DNA from: Balamuthia mandrillaris
Taxonomy: Eukaryota; Discosea; Longamoebia; Balamuthiidae
Direction of reading: 5' to 3'
NCBI GenBank assembly: GCA_031835245.1
Contig: JAVKOQ010000356.1
Location: 1 to 52,055, forward strand
Length of the DNA: 52,055 nt
In this document: one piece after another, positions 23,718-34,702 of the stretch
Position numbering within the stretch: position 1 is the first letter of the stretch
How the letters are laid out: each line of letters opens with the position of its first letter
Program-made: the position numbers and the translations under genes
Notes under the pieces: model-generated
Seen by the model: only the letters and a program-made list of their open reading frames with translations
Databases searched by the model: none
What the model was told of the DNA's origin: nothing

Positions 23718-25372
23718 GGGAGAAGAGAGAACGAACGAGCAGGGCCAAAAGAGTTCTTTCAATAATAAATGGCCAATAGAATCCTTTGCTTCTTCCACTG
23801 GTGTGCACAAGTGTAACCGTTCGTTGGGGAGCGCCAAACGTTTTGGGGGTTTAGACTTGCATGGTGCCTCACCAGATGAGCGACCCCGTGCTCTCCTTGA
23901 ACGAAGGACAGACAATTCAAGCTGGTCCAACCCCTCCGTCATGATTGTGAAAGTCTCCTTCAAACTGTCGATGGCTTCGTGTATCCGTTCTTCTGGAACC
24001 TTTTTTGCGTTGTGATTAGCATGACTGTGAGGAGGGAGAGAGAGAGAACAAACCAAAGTCCAATCGGTCTCATAGGTACTTAGATAAAAAATGGAAATGC
24101 CTTTGTTGGCCAATGCCAAGGCTAATGACTCCACTACGCCCGTTGCGACTAGAAAATAGTACACGCAATGCCAAAATGGTTTGAAGAAAATGAGAAGGAG
24201 AAGAAGATAGAAAGAAAAATGAAACGGCCATTCCAACTAGAAACACAAGTAGAAAGAAGAATAAAGCACAAAAAAGGAGGAGAAAATATACCACATGAAT
24301 CGAGGGAGCCTTCAGACAGCTGAAGTGCTCTCCAATACTGATAACGCGGGGAATAAGGAGACCTCCGGTGATGAGGACTGTCCATGTCCGTCCCGCCCAC
24401 ACTCCCTTCCGCTCGCGCCGACAGCGATTCGCCTTCCCCTTCAGCTGAGCCCTCTCGGCCCACTGCTGCCAAAGAAAGCTGTTGCATCACACTTTGCCCT
24501 TCCGAGTAAGAAGAAGCAGAGGAGGAAGCCGAGGAGGATCGCGACCGCATAAACCGTCGTCTCTCGTCGGGGCTGGGCAGAGGCCATCCCTCTGGTCTGG
24601 AATAAGGAGAAGAAGCGGAAGAGGAGGAGGTGAGAGAAAGTTCCTCCTCAGAGGCAGCACCTCCTAACGCCCAATCCGGCTCTTCCTCTTGCTCGCCACC
24701 TAAAAACCACTTTGGCTCTTCCTCTTGTTGTTGTCTCTCTTCTTCCGAGGAGGAGTGCTCTTCCAAAGCAACGCTGACCGTTTCTGCAGAGGAAGACGCT
24801 GAGGAGGCACCACCGCCAGCAGTTGTTGTCGTTGTTTCTTCTCCTGTTTTTGTTGTGGATGTCATCGCTTCTTCTTCGTATTTGTTCAGTTGATCGAGAG
24901 GGGTGAGCCTGAGGTGCTCGTCGCAATAGGAGGCCGGGAGAGGCATGTTTGAAGTGAGCGTGGAAGGTGAGGAGGTGGTAGGCTCCACGACTTCCAGTGC
25001 GCCTTCAGGAAAGAGGGCTAGTGTCTCTTCGTCCATGATGAAAGATCTGAAGGCAAGGCGTAACACCAATTTTCAGTGTCTAACTTTATTTTTCAGGCCG
25101 GACACATACGTACATTTCATCCGTCGTTCGTGTCAACGAAAAGAAACGCTCAGGCCTTTTGTTGTTTCGTTTGCAAACAAAAAAAAAATAATTCCAGTGA
25201 TAAGTTCATCATCATCAGAGAGAGGTGATCTACGAAAAAAAAAAATAAGGACAAACTTTGTCTGGAGAAAGATTTCCAAAAAGGCATAAGCACAGTCAGG
25301 CAGCGGCATTTTCATCCTAGCTACCAACAGCCTGGCTGGCCACATGGTCAGATGCATACGAACTCCCTCCAT
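23187..25372 (-). CDS. CASTOR-type ACT-domain protein, putative arginine sensor of TORC1
   Basis: A multi-exon gene from the ATG at 25372 to the TGA at 23187-23189. The blocks follow animal CASTOR1/GATSL from end to end: an N-terminal MEGVRMHLTMWPARLLVAR; RFFSLTRTTDE joined across an intron (donor at 25113) to ISFIMDEETLALFP; an ACT unit VVESLALALANKGISIFYLSTYETDWTLV; then FFSYTAIEDEYSLILED, CWRLIKVADGPLGF and TGIVASLVAPISRANVSLFYISTFLTDHVLV. The Ser-Thr-Tyr and Ser-Thr-Phe-x-x-Asp stretches and the Glu of GFIETG match positions that hold arginine in CASTOR1. CASTOR proteins bind GATOR2 and release it when arginine is present. A Ser/Glu-rich stretch of roughly 170 residues (24400-24900) sits between the first two ACT parts and is absent from animal proteins. 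The first intron (25130-25260) is not fully resolved. Confidence 0.8.
23678..23711. repeat. (GA)n microsatellite in a CASTOR-homologue intron
   Basis: (CT)n on the sense strand, between the exons ending KELF and beginning near DYRGKTFF. Confidence 0.9.
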
Positions 25373-26073
25373 GTTAACAAAGGCACCAAAAATTCTGTCT
25401 CGTCTTTCTTTCTTTTTTTCTCTTTTTGATTTGCGATAAGAAGATTCAAGATCTCTTTTATGATTTTTGGTTGGTCGATCTAAACTTATCGGGACGACGC
25501 GGGTTGACCTTCACAAACAGAATTAATGAAGATCATTTACCCAGTTGCCAAGGACAACTAGCGTACTGCGCGATACACCACTAAATTGGAAACCAACACG
25601 ATCCGAGATGAACGAATTTGCAAAGTGAGGGCCAACTCGAATCTCCATGATCCAATTTTACTAAATAAGTAAAATTGCAGCTTTACGAGGTTTTCCATTT
25701 ATACACGAATTGTGCCTTATTTATCATATGGAGTGCAGCGGAAAAGGGCGGAGATCGCCCGCTCGCAGCTAACTTCTGGAAACCTTGTTTTGTTGAAAGC
25801 GAAACAATAGCGCAGAGCTCCCATTCGGAAAACCATTCGTAGTATTTTATGATTTTTTCAAAAGCACGCTCTCTGGGTGTTATCTTTTTTGCAGTTATCG
25901 CTTTTCCTCTGCTATTCCTCTCTGTTTCCCTCTTCGCTTTTTCTTTTTTCTTAACTCCTTCGAAGTAACGCACCCACAGTGGCACAGATCCACTCCACCG
26001 TGTTGTGGCACAGTTTTTGTTTTTGTTTTTGTTTTCTTTTCTTTTCTGTATCTTGCTTTTTTATTTCGGGATA
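25373..26073. other. Shared upstream region of the divergent CASTOR homologue and RFX genes
   Basis: A 700-bp non-coding stretch, AT-rich in the middle. It has GGGACGACGCGGG at 25491-25503, a variant of a motif seen upstream of other genes. No further gene is seen. Confidence 0.5.
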
Positions 26074-27494
26074 ATGACTGACCCCACCAAAGTTTTGATG
26101 GGGGAGGACGCTGCCAAGCAGCTGCAGAAGCGTGTTATAGTACAATGGTTACTTCTCCTCTCCCTGCCTTTCTCTGTTTGGTTGGCCCCAACAAGTGCTT
26201 TTTTTTTTTTCCGGGGATCTTTTTTTTTTTTGAATTTTTGTGTTTCTCTTCCCCTATCCCATCCTTCCTCATATCTCCTGCTTGCTTTTTCTCACCCGTC
26301 ACACTGAACCTTTTTCTTTCTTTCTGGCCGCTTTCAGGCTGACCGAAAACTTTGAGCCTAAAAAGGGGACTACCATCGAAAAGTCCGCGTTGTATCAAGA
26401 GTATCTGGGCATGTGCAAAAAGCACGGCCTCTCCCCGACCACCCCCTCCGCTTTTGGTCGGTTCGTCAGCATGGCCTTTCCCGGCAGGAAGAGCTGCAAA
26501 CGGGGTGCCAAGGGAACGGTCAAGCACCACTACAAAGACATACAGAGAAAGCGTTTCAAACGTTCCTTCAGGAAGACCGGCAAGTCTTCCTCGTCATCTT
26601 CAAAGAGGTCCTCTCCAGTTTCCCCGCTTCCATCTTCTGCCACTTATGCTGAGGACGAGCCTTCTTCTGGTGACAGCCCGAGGGAGGGAACGCTTTCTGG
26701 ACGGGACACACCCTCAGAAAAATACTCCCCGCCCTCGACCTCACCGCCTTCTCGCTCTTCCCTCACACATTTCTCTTCTTCTTCTGCCTCTTCTTCCTGT
26801 GCTTCGTCTCTACACACCTCTCCCCGGTTTTCTTCTATTTCTTCTTTGACTTATCAGTCGTCGTCAGCTTCTTCTTCTGATTCTACTTCTTCGTATTTGG
26901 CTTCCTCCATGGAGCAACCAGCAAACCTAAAAACAACGTCAACGGTCGCCCGGGCTTTCTACGATGACAGGTTTTCTCTTCCTCGTTGTGCCTCAGCCCC
27001 GCCGAGTTGCCGCGTTTTGTCTCATCCCATGGAGCCATGCTCTTCTCTTACCTCAAACTACGACGTACCCTACTCGGCATCCTGCCATCTTTGGGGTCAA
27101 AGCGTTTACGGCAATGCCTACCCTCATTGTCTCCACAATCAGCCTCCTCCTCCGCCATCTCCCTCTTCTTCTTTTGCTTCTTCTCCCTCTTTTAGGGCTA
27201 GGTCTGGCCCAACTTTTGAGCGAAAGCTCATGCGTTGCTGGTCATTACCCTCCGAACAACGCACTCCCACAACATCGGTTATAGCAACAAGATCGGGAGT
27301 CAGCAATAATACACTACCTCCTCCTCCTTCTTCGGGTTATTGTCGTTGTCCGGAGCACTGTGGCGATGCAACCAACCGTCAACAACGGCCTAAGTTTGCA
27401 CCCGATGGGCGTGGCCATTCAATATCCTATCCCTATTTCCGGACTCCTAGCCCCGGTAGGTCTGTTTCCTTTTCTCTAGTACGTACTCTCTCTC

Positions 27495-27525
<31 letters not shown>

Positions 27526-28125
27526 GGCTTACTTGTTTGTATGCAGCATCGAGAACATTCTCAACAAGAATATGTAGGGCACGAGTCCATGCCAGAGCTG
27601 ATAGTTCGGCCTGGTGGTGGTAGTCCTGGACACGAAGGATATGTTGGGGGTGCCGAGGACCAGTTGTACCACCCTATGGACAGACCATCACCTTATGGAC
27701 CTTCCTGGTTGGTACGCCATGCAGAGGAGCCACCCCCTTATCGAGACGTACCTGTCGCTGCCGGAGACGAGTGCCAGTGGGTTGCCACCTGGGATGACCC
27801 AGCTGCACATGATCCCATCTATGGGCCACAAGCCAAACGGCCTTTCACCCTTCTGGACGCACGTGCCTATCCTGGTGGAGCAGTACCGCTAGAGACACAA
27901 CCTTTGGGTGTTGTGAAAGCGGCATCCCCGGACGCGAAGGCCTCACTCCCTGCACCTCATCAGCACCCCGATACACGCCACCACCGGCAAGAGGAAGAGT
28001 TTGAAGAGGACACCACCACCCAACGTCAGGAATCACTCCTCTGGCCGGAATACACCGGTCGAGAAGAGGAGCCTCCTTATCCTTTGCTTTCTTTGTACAC
28101 CGATGCCGAGTTTGCTTGGTTTTAG
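26074..28125 (+). CDS. RFX-family transcription factor
   Basis: Three exons (26074-26147, 26338-27478, 27547-28125) join in frame to 597 residues. Residues about 20-100 form the RFX winged helix: VIVQWLTENFEPKKGTTI, ALYQEYLGMCKKHGLSP, AFGRFVSMAFPGRKSCKRG and KGTVKHHYKDIQRKRFKR. The F-G-R, F-P-G and H-H-Y positions match the family blocks AsFGKlvRsvFPglktRRLG and skYHYygi; the second-wing Arg-Arg-Leu is replaced by Cys-Lys-Arg. A nuclear factor binding X-box DNA is expected. The rest is Ser/Pro-rich (two Ser runs) and the C-terminus is Pro/acidic. The RFX dimerisation region is not evident. Intron 2 starts with GTACGT and carries (CT)n. It is divergent from the CASTOR homologue. Confidence 0.82.
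27484..27528 (+). repeat. (CT)n microsatellite in RFX intron 2
   Basis: Fills the 68-bp intron between the donor at 27479 and the acceptor at 27546, on the sense strand. Confidence 0.9.
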
Positions 28126-28438
28126 ATTAAATCATTTATTTAAATTCAAAAAAGTTCAAACCTTCTGTCTGTCCAATGAGCCAGCTCCGGAGTTGGTTGA
28201 CTAACAGACAATTGGTTGCCAATCAAAAAATTCATTGAATGGCGAATAATCTCAACAATATATGAAATAATCGACGATATTTCGAAGACGTCGACATATT
28301 TTGTTCTTGCGGACACTTCCATTTTTTGTAGACAGAAGAAGAGAAGAAAAAGACGAACAGTGATCGGCTTGCTCCCTTGCTCTCCCACCCAGAGAGGTAA
28401 CCAGCGGTACGCGAAGAGAAGAGAAGCGAAGAGGAGAG
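28126..28438. other. Intergenic region, probable promoter of the RPAP2 gene
   Basis: Non-coding 313 bp between two plus-strand genes. I see no further feature. Confidence 0.5.
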
Positions 28439-30586
28439 ATGGCTGCTGTTGCAAACAAAAACAACGCGGCGGTGGACAGTGCAGCAGCGCTTGCCAAGCA
28501 CAAGGTGAACGTGGAGAAGCGGATATTCAAGCTTCAAGAACTGCTGTTAGAAGGAGAGGAGGACACCATCACGAAAGACCTCATGATCGAATGCGTATGT
28601 GTGCCTTCTTTTGTGTTAAGCCGTCACTTACAAAGGGAACATGTGTAACGTTGAAAGCTTACGTTGTTTATTTCACATAGGCTTCTTTGTTTCTACCATC
28701 TCACTATGGAGATGTGGTGGTGGAGCGAGCCATTGCAGACCGTTGTGGCTTCCCGTTGTGCTTCAAACCACTGCCGCACAACGTGCGCGTACGTACCTTA
28801 TCTCTGTTCTTCTCCTCTCGTTCTTCTTTTCTCTTCTTCTTTCTTCGCTGCTCTGCTTCTCTGCTACTAGCGTTCTTCTCTTCATGACTAACTGATTAGG
28901 TGCATCTGTGCAGAAAACGCCCACAAAGGTAAAATACAGAGTTTCTCTCGCACAAAAGAAGGTCTACGACGTCTCCGAGCGGCTAAACTACTGCAGCGAG
29001 GAGTGTCTCATTGCCTCCAAGCTCTACGAGTCCCAACTTTCGGATGTGGCTCCACATCTTCGCTCTATCGCCAGTACGAATCCCCCTCCTCCTCTCCTTT
29101 TGCAAGGTGCCATCACTGAGAGGGGACCTGCTCAGCCTGCCGAGATGGACAGTGCTGCAATGACAGCTGTGGTAGGAAAAGAAGGCAGCATCGAAGGCTA
29201 TGTTCCCCTTTCTCAAAGGCAAACAACACCAAAGAGTAATACACAACAGGTACAAGAACGACCAAAGTCGGAAAGCAAGTCCAACAACACGCAACCATCA
29301 CCACCGCCATCAATACAACAACATCAACAGCAATCACCACTCAAACTGAAGCAAGAAGAAAGACGGATGTTGGTTGATAAGAGCACAGAAGCAACAGAAC
29401 CACAAAAGGAAAAAGAAACAGACAAGCAAAAGGGAAATGGAGGAGATGGGTTGATGGAGCGGTTTGGAGGGCTGCGGATCTCCGATGAAGCAATGGCGCT
29501 TAAGAAGCGAATGGAAACTCGACCAAAAGCACAACCTATTTCTTTCGAAGATGTAAAATCATTGCAACAACAAGAGCTCGCTGCGCGGGAGCGCTTCGCC
29601 GTCAACAAAGCTCAATCTACCCTTGCCACAGCTGTTGTAGTTGTCAACAAGCCAGCAAACAACCAACAAGAAGTACGAGCGGAAGAAGGGCATGTATCAT
29701 CTAACATGAATACTGAGCTCGATTCGGAGGAAGAAGAGGAAGAAAGCGAAGACGAGACTGAGGATGACGTCAGTGGAGATGAGATGGACTTTTGGTATAA
29801 ACCTTCCAAAGTCAAACCAAAAACCTTCTCTCTGTTCATCCAACTGTGGGAAGCACTCTCCACTTGGTGCACTCCTGCTACTCTCCAGTTTCTACATCCT
29901 TCCGCTGCGTCAGCTAACACGTCGATCATCGATGATGAGAAAGACCTGTGGGGCTCACACAAAGATGATGAAAAGGAGGATGAAGACGATATTGTTCTTC
30001 CTGTTGTGGATTCTGTTCATACAGCGGCCTTGAAGAAGAAGCTTATTCTATCGACGATAAACGAGCGGCTCTCTCAATTACTGCTTCGTGACCTTCGTTG
30101 TTCCGGTTTTTCTATCGGCGGTGTAGAACGAGAAAGTATGTTTTTTCTTCGTATCTATCTTCCTCGCTTTTCTCGCAATCTCTCTTCAGTTCTGTCTTAT
30201 TATGCTTGTGCTATCTGTTTTTTTTTTCACTTCTAACCTTGTCTTTCCGGTACAGTTGCAGACATGGTAGCAACACTGTACGTCAGAGATGCTTTGGATG
30301 CCTTTTCTTCAAAACATTGGCTTGTGGTCACACTTCTCTTTTCCGAAATGTTCGTACCTTTTTTTGTTGCTCCTATCTTTGTTTCTCCTCTTTCTCTTCA
30401 CATGCATTTCTCCATTTCTTATTTTTTGAATTCAGCATAAGCAATAGGATACCGGAACTGAAAGCACAATTGCACGATGCAGAAGTTCAAAGAAAATGCG
30501 AATGGATTCTTTTCCAATGCGGTGTGGATCCATCCAGCGAATGGCCAGTTCTTCTTTCAATCTTTAAGCCCAAGCTACAAGCATGA
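28439..30586 (+). CDS. RPAP2: RNA polymerase II CTD phosphatase, RPAP2/Rtr1 family
   Basis: Five exons (28439-28594, 28681-28788, 28914-30135, 30256-30349, 30436-30586) join in frame to 576 residues. RPAP2/Rtr1 removes Ser5 phosphate from the polymerase II tail and helps import the polymerase. The zinc-binding core is clear: RCGFPLCFKPL in exon 2, then KYRVSLAQKKVYDVSERL and YCSEECLIASKLYESQL in exon 3, giving Cys-x4-Cys and Cys-x3-Cys pairs as in human RPAP2. The middle is disordered and rich in Gln, Glu and Ser with an acidic block (29715-29775). The C-terminal helical part (FIQLWEALSTWCTPATLQFL and DMVATLYVRDAL) is the region conserved in the larger family members. The GTACGT donor follows exon 2. 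Confidence 0.9.
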
Positions 30587-30621
30587 ATGAGCGTTGACTA
30601 AAAGCGGTTCAAAGGTTTATC

Positions 30622-30665
<44 letters not shown>

Positions 30666-31248
30666 ACACCGATTGGTTTTTGCTCAAATGCTCATTTTCG
30701 CCAATTTACTGGAGTTCAGTTCATCCAATTGCCTTTCTTGCATTGACGGAATTGATAAAGAGCGACGCCCTGTTCTTCAACACCACCCAATGCTCACTTT
30801 CACATAGGGTCAACTCCTCGTTGCTTTTATTCAAAATAAAGAAATGTTCGAAAGAATTGTTGCCTCTTCTTGCGGAAACCTTTTTCTGTGAGACAAGAAT
30901 GCACATTTTCGCAGACCTTTACTGCGGGACCGTAGCTGAACCATTAGGGGTTAGAGAACTACCGTGGAACCCCAACAAAACAACCCTTACCAACCACACT
31001 CAGTCCTTCTGCTTGAACTGCTAAAGAAGAATACTGGAGCTGTTTGACCGAGCGCCTCTTGTAGTGTTAAATATTAAGGGCTACAATTGTCAGGAAAGTA
31101 TGTGAGAAGGTGGACGAATGGCACGTTTGACCAAACCCTTTCCGTTTCCATTCAACTATTTCTCCGAACAATTTTTCCAGATATATTGTAGACACAACAA
31201 GAAAAGAATAGCAAAAAAAAAAGGGCAAAGGAGGAAGGACGCCACACC
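30587..31248. other. Intergenic DNA with a (GA)n tract
   Basis: (GA)n lies at 30627-30662. Open frames at 30680-31024 are short and not recognised. No RNA gene is seen. Confidence 0.5.
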
Positions 31249-31604
31249 ATGGGCAAACAAAACGGGCAGAGAGCGCAACAAAAGCGGGAGCGGAATGCCA
31301 AGAAGACGGCCGCTAAGACAAAAGGCGCAAGCCAACTGAAGAGCAACGAAAAAGCGAAAACCATTCAGTGCCAGATTTGCAAGGTACTTGAAGAACTTTC
31401 GCTGGCGCAGAAGAGAGAGAGGAGAGAGAGAGAGAGAGAGAGGTTTTTGAGGAATGACCCCAACACTTCTTCATTTTATACAAAAAAAATCAGCAAACGT
31501 TCCTTTGTACGACAAAGGCTGCGGAGCTCAAATCTCATGCTGAGGGCCGACACACTAAGTTGCCCTTGGAGCAAGCCTTCCCAGACATTGCCCAATACGA
31601 ATGA
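31249..31604 (+). CDS. Small 4F5/zinc-finger protein (ZNF706 / At2g23090 type)
   Basis: Two exons (31249-31383 and 31494-31604) give 81 residues. The N-terminal half is basic with MGKQNGQRAQQKRERNAKK, the 4F5/SERF-like pattern. The second half is one zinc finger, CQICKQTFLCTTKAAELK with SHAEGRH, followed by PLEQAFPDI. This pairing is typical of the small eukaryotic family represented by human ZNF706 and plant At2g23090, of poorly known nuclear/cytosolic function. The intron carries (GA)n on the sense strand, an exception to the pyrimidine bias seen in the other genes. Confidence 0.85.
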
Positions 31605-31625
31605 ATGAATGTCCTTCTTTTTTGA

Positions 31626-32252
31626 TCAACGAACCCCTTCCATGAACAAAGCGTCGTTTTCTTTCAACGACTGTAAACAGAAAGAAACAACAACACAATT
31701 GAACCACCCCCCTTCCCCTTTGCTAGCATTGATCCATTGAACCTCCTTTCTCTTTTCCTCCGCAGTCATTGTCCCTCTTTGTGTTTTTGGGAAAAAACAT
31801 ATCGCGGGTGTCTCCCTCTGGGCCAGTATTTCGGGTGGAAACAGAAAAAGCAAGAGACATACTGCACACCATTACCAAGAAGAGCAACATACCCTCCCTC
31901 CCCTCCTACTTTCACTTTTGAGCACCTCCCTAAGGCCTTTAGCTAAAGGGGGAGGGCCGCCGAACAGGTATATCTCCACTCTGCAGACGTACGAGAGTTC
32001 TGAGGCAATGTTCCTTCTACGAACAAGCCCCTGGCCTTTGCTTCCTCCCTGTCCGTGTGGCGGAAAAATGTGAGCTTATGCAATAGCGGCTCAATGCTTT
32101 GATCTGTTAGCGAAAGTTTCAAACCACCAATCAAAAATCAAAAACAGAAAATGAAACTTACCATAAAAAGTCCTTTTCTTTGCCTCACCTGCGGCAGATC
32201 ACGTCGACAGAAATTCATTGCTCTGCTTTTCTCTTGGATTTTGTTGACCATG
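31626..32252 (-). CDS. Uncharacterised protein, tentative gene model
   Basis: I do not recognise it. A possible model starts at the ATG at 32252 (MVNKIQEKSRAMNFCR), splices to a helical, basic exon near 32118-31997 (SIEPLLHKLTFFRHTDREE, GLFVEGTLPQNS), which meets a GTACGT donor, and then to an exon ending at 31626 (TAEEKRKEVQWINASKGEGG, SLKENDALFMEGVR). The start lies only 135 bp from the methyltransferase start, in a divergent arrangement. The last intron is unclear, and the middle part could be read differently. Confidence 0.35.
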
Positions 32253-32387
32253 GAGATCACAACAGTTTTCGGTAGAATATTTTGAATTTTGGTTGGTGGT
32301 TTGAAATTTTTGGTTACGGTCAAATTTTTTAGATATTTTTGTCGACAGTCCGCACAAAAACAAAAAAAAACAAAAACAAAAACAAAA

Positions 32388-33631
32388 ATGAAAACAGGAA
32401 AACAACAAGCACAAGAGGAGAGCAAGAGCAAGCCAAAGTTGCCGACGCCGAACCTTGCCCACTTTACCAGGGAGGACTACGAGAAGATCTACGAACCTGC
32501 TGAGGACACGTTTCTCTTCCTGGATGCACTGGAAGCGGAACAGGACTTCTTGACGGCACTTCGGCCCAACCTGTGCCTCGAACTTGGGTAGCGTGCTACT
32601 TTTTTTTTTGTTTTTTGATGCGATTTGTATGTGATCATAACCGATTGTTTTTTTTTTTTTGGGCTTTGAACCTTGTTTCAGGTCAGGCAGTGGATGTGTC
32701 ATTTGCTTCTTGGCTTCCATGTTGAAGAGCCAACAGCTTGCTCCTGTTTTCTTGGCCATTGATGTTAACCAAGAGGCAACATTTGCCACTCAGCAAACGG
32801 CCAAAGCCAATCATGTACGTGGCAAACACTGCTTCCTCTCATTCTCGTTCTTGTTCTTCTTGTTCTTCTTGTTCTTCTTCTTGTTCTTCTTCTTGTTCTT
32901 GTTCTTCTTCTTCTTCTTCTTCTTCTTCTTCTTCTTCTTGTTCTTCTTCTTGTTCTTGTTCTTCTTCGTCTTCTTCTACTTCTGCTGCTTCGCCATCAGC
33001 TAACGTACTTACTTCCTTGCGTCTTCTCTTTTGCTGCTTTGCTCCTCCTTCTTGCTTGCTTGTTCGTTATGTTATTTTCAAAGGTTTCAATAGAAGGAGT
33101 AAGGACAGATTTGTTTGCTGGCTTGGAGCCTCGGTTGCATGGCCTGGTGGACGTTCTTCTGTTCAATCCTCCTTATGTACCTTCTGAAGCTGAAGAGATG
33201 GGCACCAGGGACGTCTGTGCTGCATGGGCTGGAGGCAAGGATGGCAGGGAAGTGCTGGATCGTGTTTTGCCGTTGGTAGCTGTAAGTTTTTCTGTTCATT
33301 TCTTGGTGCTGCACAACGACTCATTCTCTCCTGAAGAACTTATTATCAGAAAGGGGAGTATTTTACTTGGTGGCCATCGATGAGAACAACCCAAAGGATA
33401 TTCGAGCCATCATGTCTCGTTCAGGGTTTACTTCTTCGGTACAGTTTGCTTCTTTTTTTTCTTTCTTCGTTCTTTCTTCTTTTTCTCTTTCTTCGTTCTT
33501 CGTTCTTCGTTCTTTATTGGACGTATTAGCTAAAGCCCCATTGTGTGCAGATTGTTCTCCAACGACGGGCGTTCAACGAGCAGTTGTACATTATCAAGTT
33601 TCAGCGTTGCCATAAGAAAACGAGTGAATGA
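32388..33631 (+). CDS. N6AMT1: eRF1 glutamine / histone lysine methyltransferase, N6AMT1 (HemK2, Mtq2) family
   Basis: Five exons (32388-32587, 32682-32814, 33084-33281, 33337-33438, 33551-33631) join in frame to 237 residues, the usual family length plus a short Lys/Gln-rich head. The enzyme moves a methyl group from S-adenosylmethionine to the GGQ glutamine of release factor eRF1, with Trm112 as partner. Landmarks are [17 protein letters not shown], the SAM loop LELGSGSGCV, AIDVN, the catalytic [26 protein letters not shown], and [15 protein letters not shown] chose the ATG at 32388 because the in-frame sequence upstream is low-complexity. Intron 2 is a TTC/TTG array and its donor is GTACGT. 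Confidence 0.93.
32835..32985 (+). repeat. Composite (TTC)/(TTG) array in methyltransferase intron 2
   Basis: Irregular TTC and TTG triplets on the sense strand, of the same kind as in thioesterase intron 4 at 10923-11110. Confidence 0.9.
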
Positions 33632-33680
33632 ATTGTTAATCTGTATTACTACACCAATAACCTGTTTTGTTGAAGTTGCT

Positions 33681-34511
33681 TCAACAAAAGCCTTCCGCAA
33701 GGAGCTTCAACGAGTCTTTAGTTACTTCCCAACGTTGGCCACTTCCCTCTACGACTCGACACCACGACTCACTGATCAACACAAAACCGCCTTCCTCCTC
33801 TTCCTTCTTTTGAAAGCGGTAGGAAAAGCCACCATACATACCCGGCACTGGAAACCAAAACGTGGTTCCTGTCTCAGCTACTGGCTCCAACTCTGGCAGG
33901 CGCAACTTCTGCAACACCCCCAAAAATGAAAGACGAGCGTAAGAGAACGGGTACAACAAGAGCCAAGAGAGGACAGAGTAAAGTACCTCCTTTGTGACAA
34001 AGGAAGAAGCTATCTTGTGGATAAGCTCATGAAAACGTTTCTGGATGAGCTCCAAATCTTCCTGGGGAATTGCCACTTGAAACTGGGGTTCAAGCAAAGG
34101 GACGATGGCCGCATGGTTCTGCATCTTGGCCAGGTCCACCGGTCGCTTCCCTTGTCCGTTGCGAACGGACTTCCACGCCCCAAAGGAGAGCACGTCCTCT
34201 ATGACCTCAGTGGAGGCACCCGCAAAGGCGGCGTAGTGAAGAGGCGTCCAGAAGGCGGTGTCCCCTTCCTGTTCTTTCCTCAGCTCTCCCTCTTCCTCTG
34301 TTCCTGCCAAACGCCAAATGTTGGGGCTGATGGTTGCATTTTCGTGGAGGAGCATGAGCAGGTCGTCCCAGCGAGACTCTTGGGCCGCGTCCAAGGCGTC
34401 GTGGCGGGCCTCCACCGCATCGGCACGGTAGGTGGAGGTCAGCGTGCCGCCTTCCCACTGGCTCTTGTGTGTGGCCATGTTCGTTCTTCTTGAGCTTTCT
34501 GGTGTCGACAA
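33681..34511 (-). CDS. Ankyrin-repeat protein
   Basis: Two exons (34511-33987 and 33908-33681) give 250 residues. Residues about 40-150 form two to three ankyrin repeats; the clearest has TAFWTPLHYAAFAGASTEVI, followed by NGQGKRPVDLAKMQNHAAIV. The C-terminal 100 residues are a beta-rich unit with a short hydrophobic aromatic run (FWFPVPGMYGGFSYRF) and RWEVTKDSLKLLAEGF, a pairing I have no family name for. Ankyrin repeats imply a protein-binding role. A second Met 11 residues downstream (34478) is an alternative start. The gene is divergent from the unknown plus-strand gene at 34703. Confidence 0.8.
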   Translation of the reverse strand: MSTPESSRRTNMATHKSQWEGGTLTSTYRADAVEARHDALDAAQESRWDDLLMLLHENATISPNIWRLAGTEEEGELRKEQEGDTAFWTPLHYAAFAGASTEVIEDVLSFGAWKSVRNGQGKRPVDLAKMQNHAAIVPLLEPQFQVAIPQEDLELIQKRFHELIHKIASSFVTKEVLYSVLSWLLLYPFSYARLSFLGVLQKLRLPELEPVAETGTTFWFPVPGMYGGFSYRFQKKEEEEGGFVLISESWCRVVEGSGQRWEVTKDSLKLLAEGFC

Positions 34512-34560
34512 TCATGTATGATTTCCTGTTGGTTGATCTTATGAAAGGATATTAATCTTC

Positions 34561-34598
34561 TGGGACGACACGAAAAGTTTCCCTTGGGACGACACGAA
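34561..34598. promoter_or_regulatory. Paired TGGGACGACACGAA boxes
   Basis: Two identical 14-bp boxes, at 34561-34574 and 34585-34598, lie between the divergent ankyrin gene and the gene at 34703. Related boxes occur at 46327-46338, 47334-47346 and 25491-25503. Confidence 0.4.
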
Positions 34599-34702
34599 GG
34601 GGACAATTTCGCTGAACCCTTCCGCTACCCTTTTCCTTTCGGTTTTTTTCCAGGGATCAGATTACGAAATCAAAAAAAAAGTAGTAACACCAACACGACA
34701 TC

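Noticed and set aside
30680-31024. Possible small gene in the spacer after RPAP2
   Set aside because: No splice partner, no family pattern, and base composition like the spacer.
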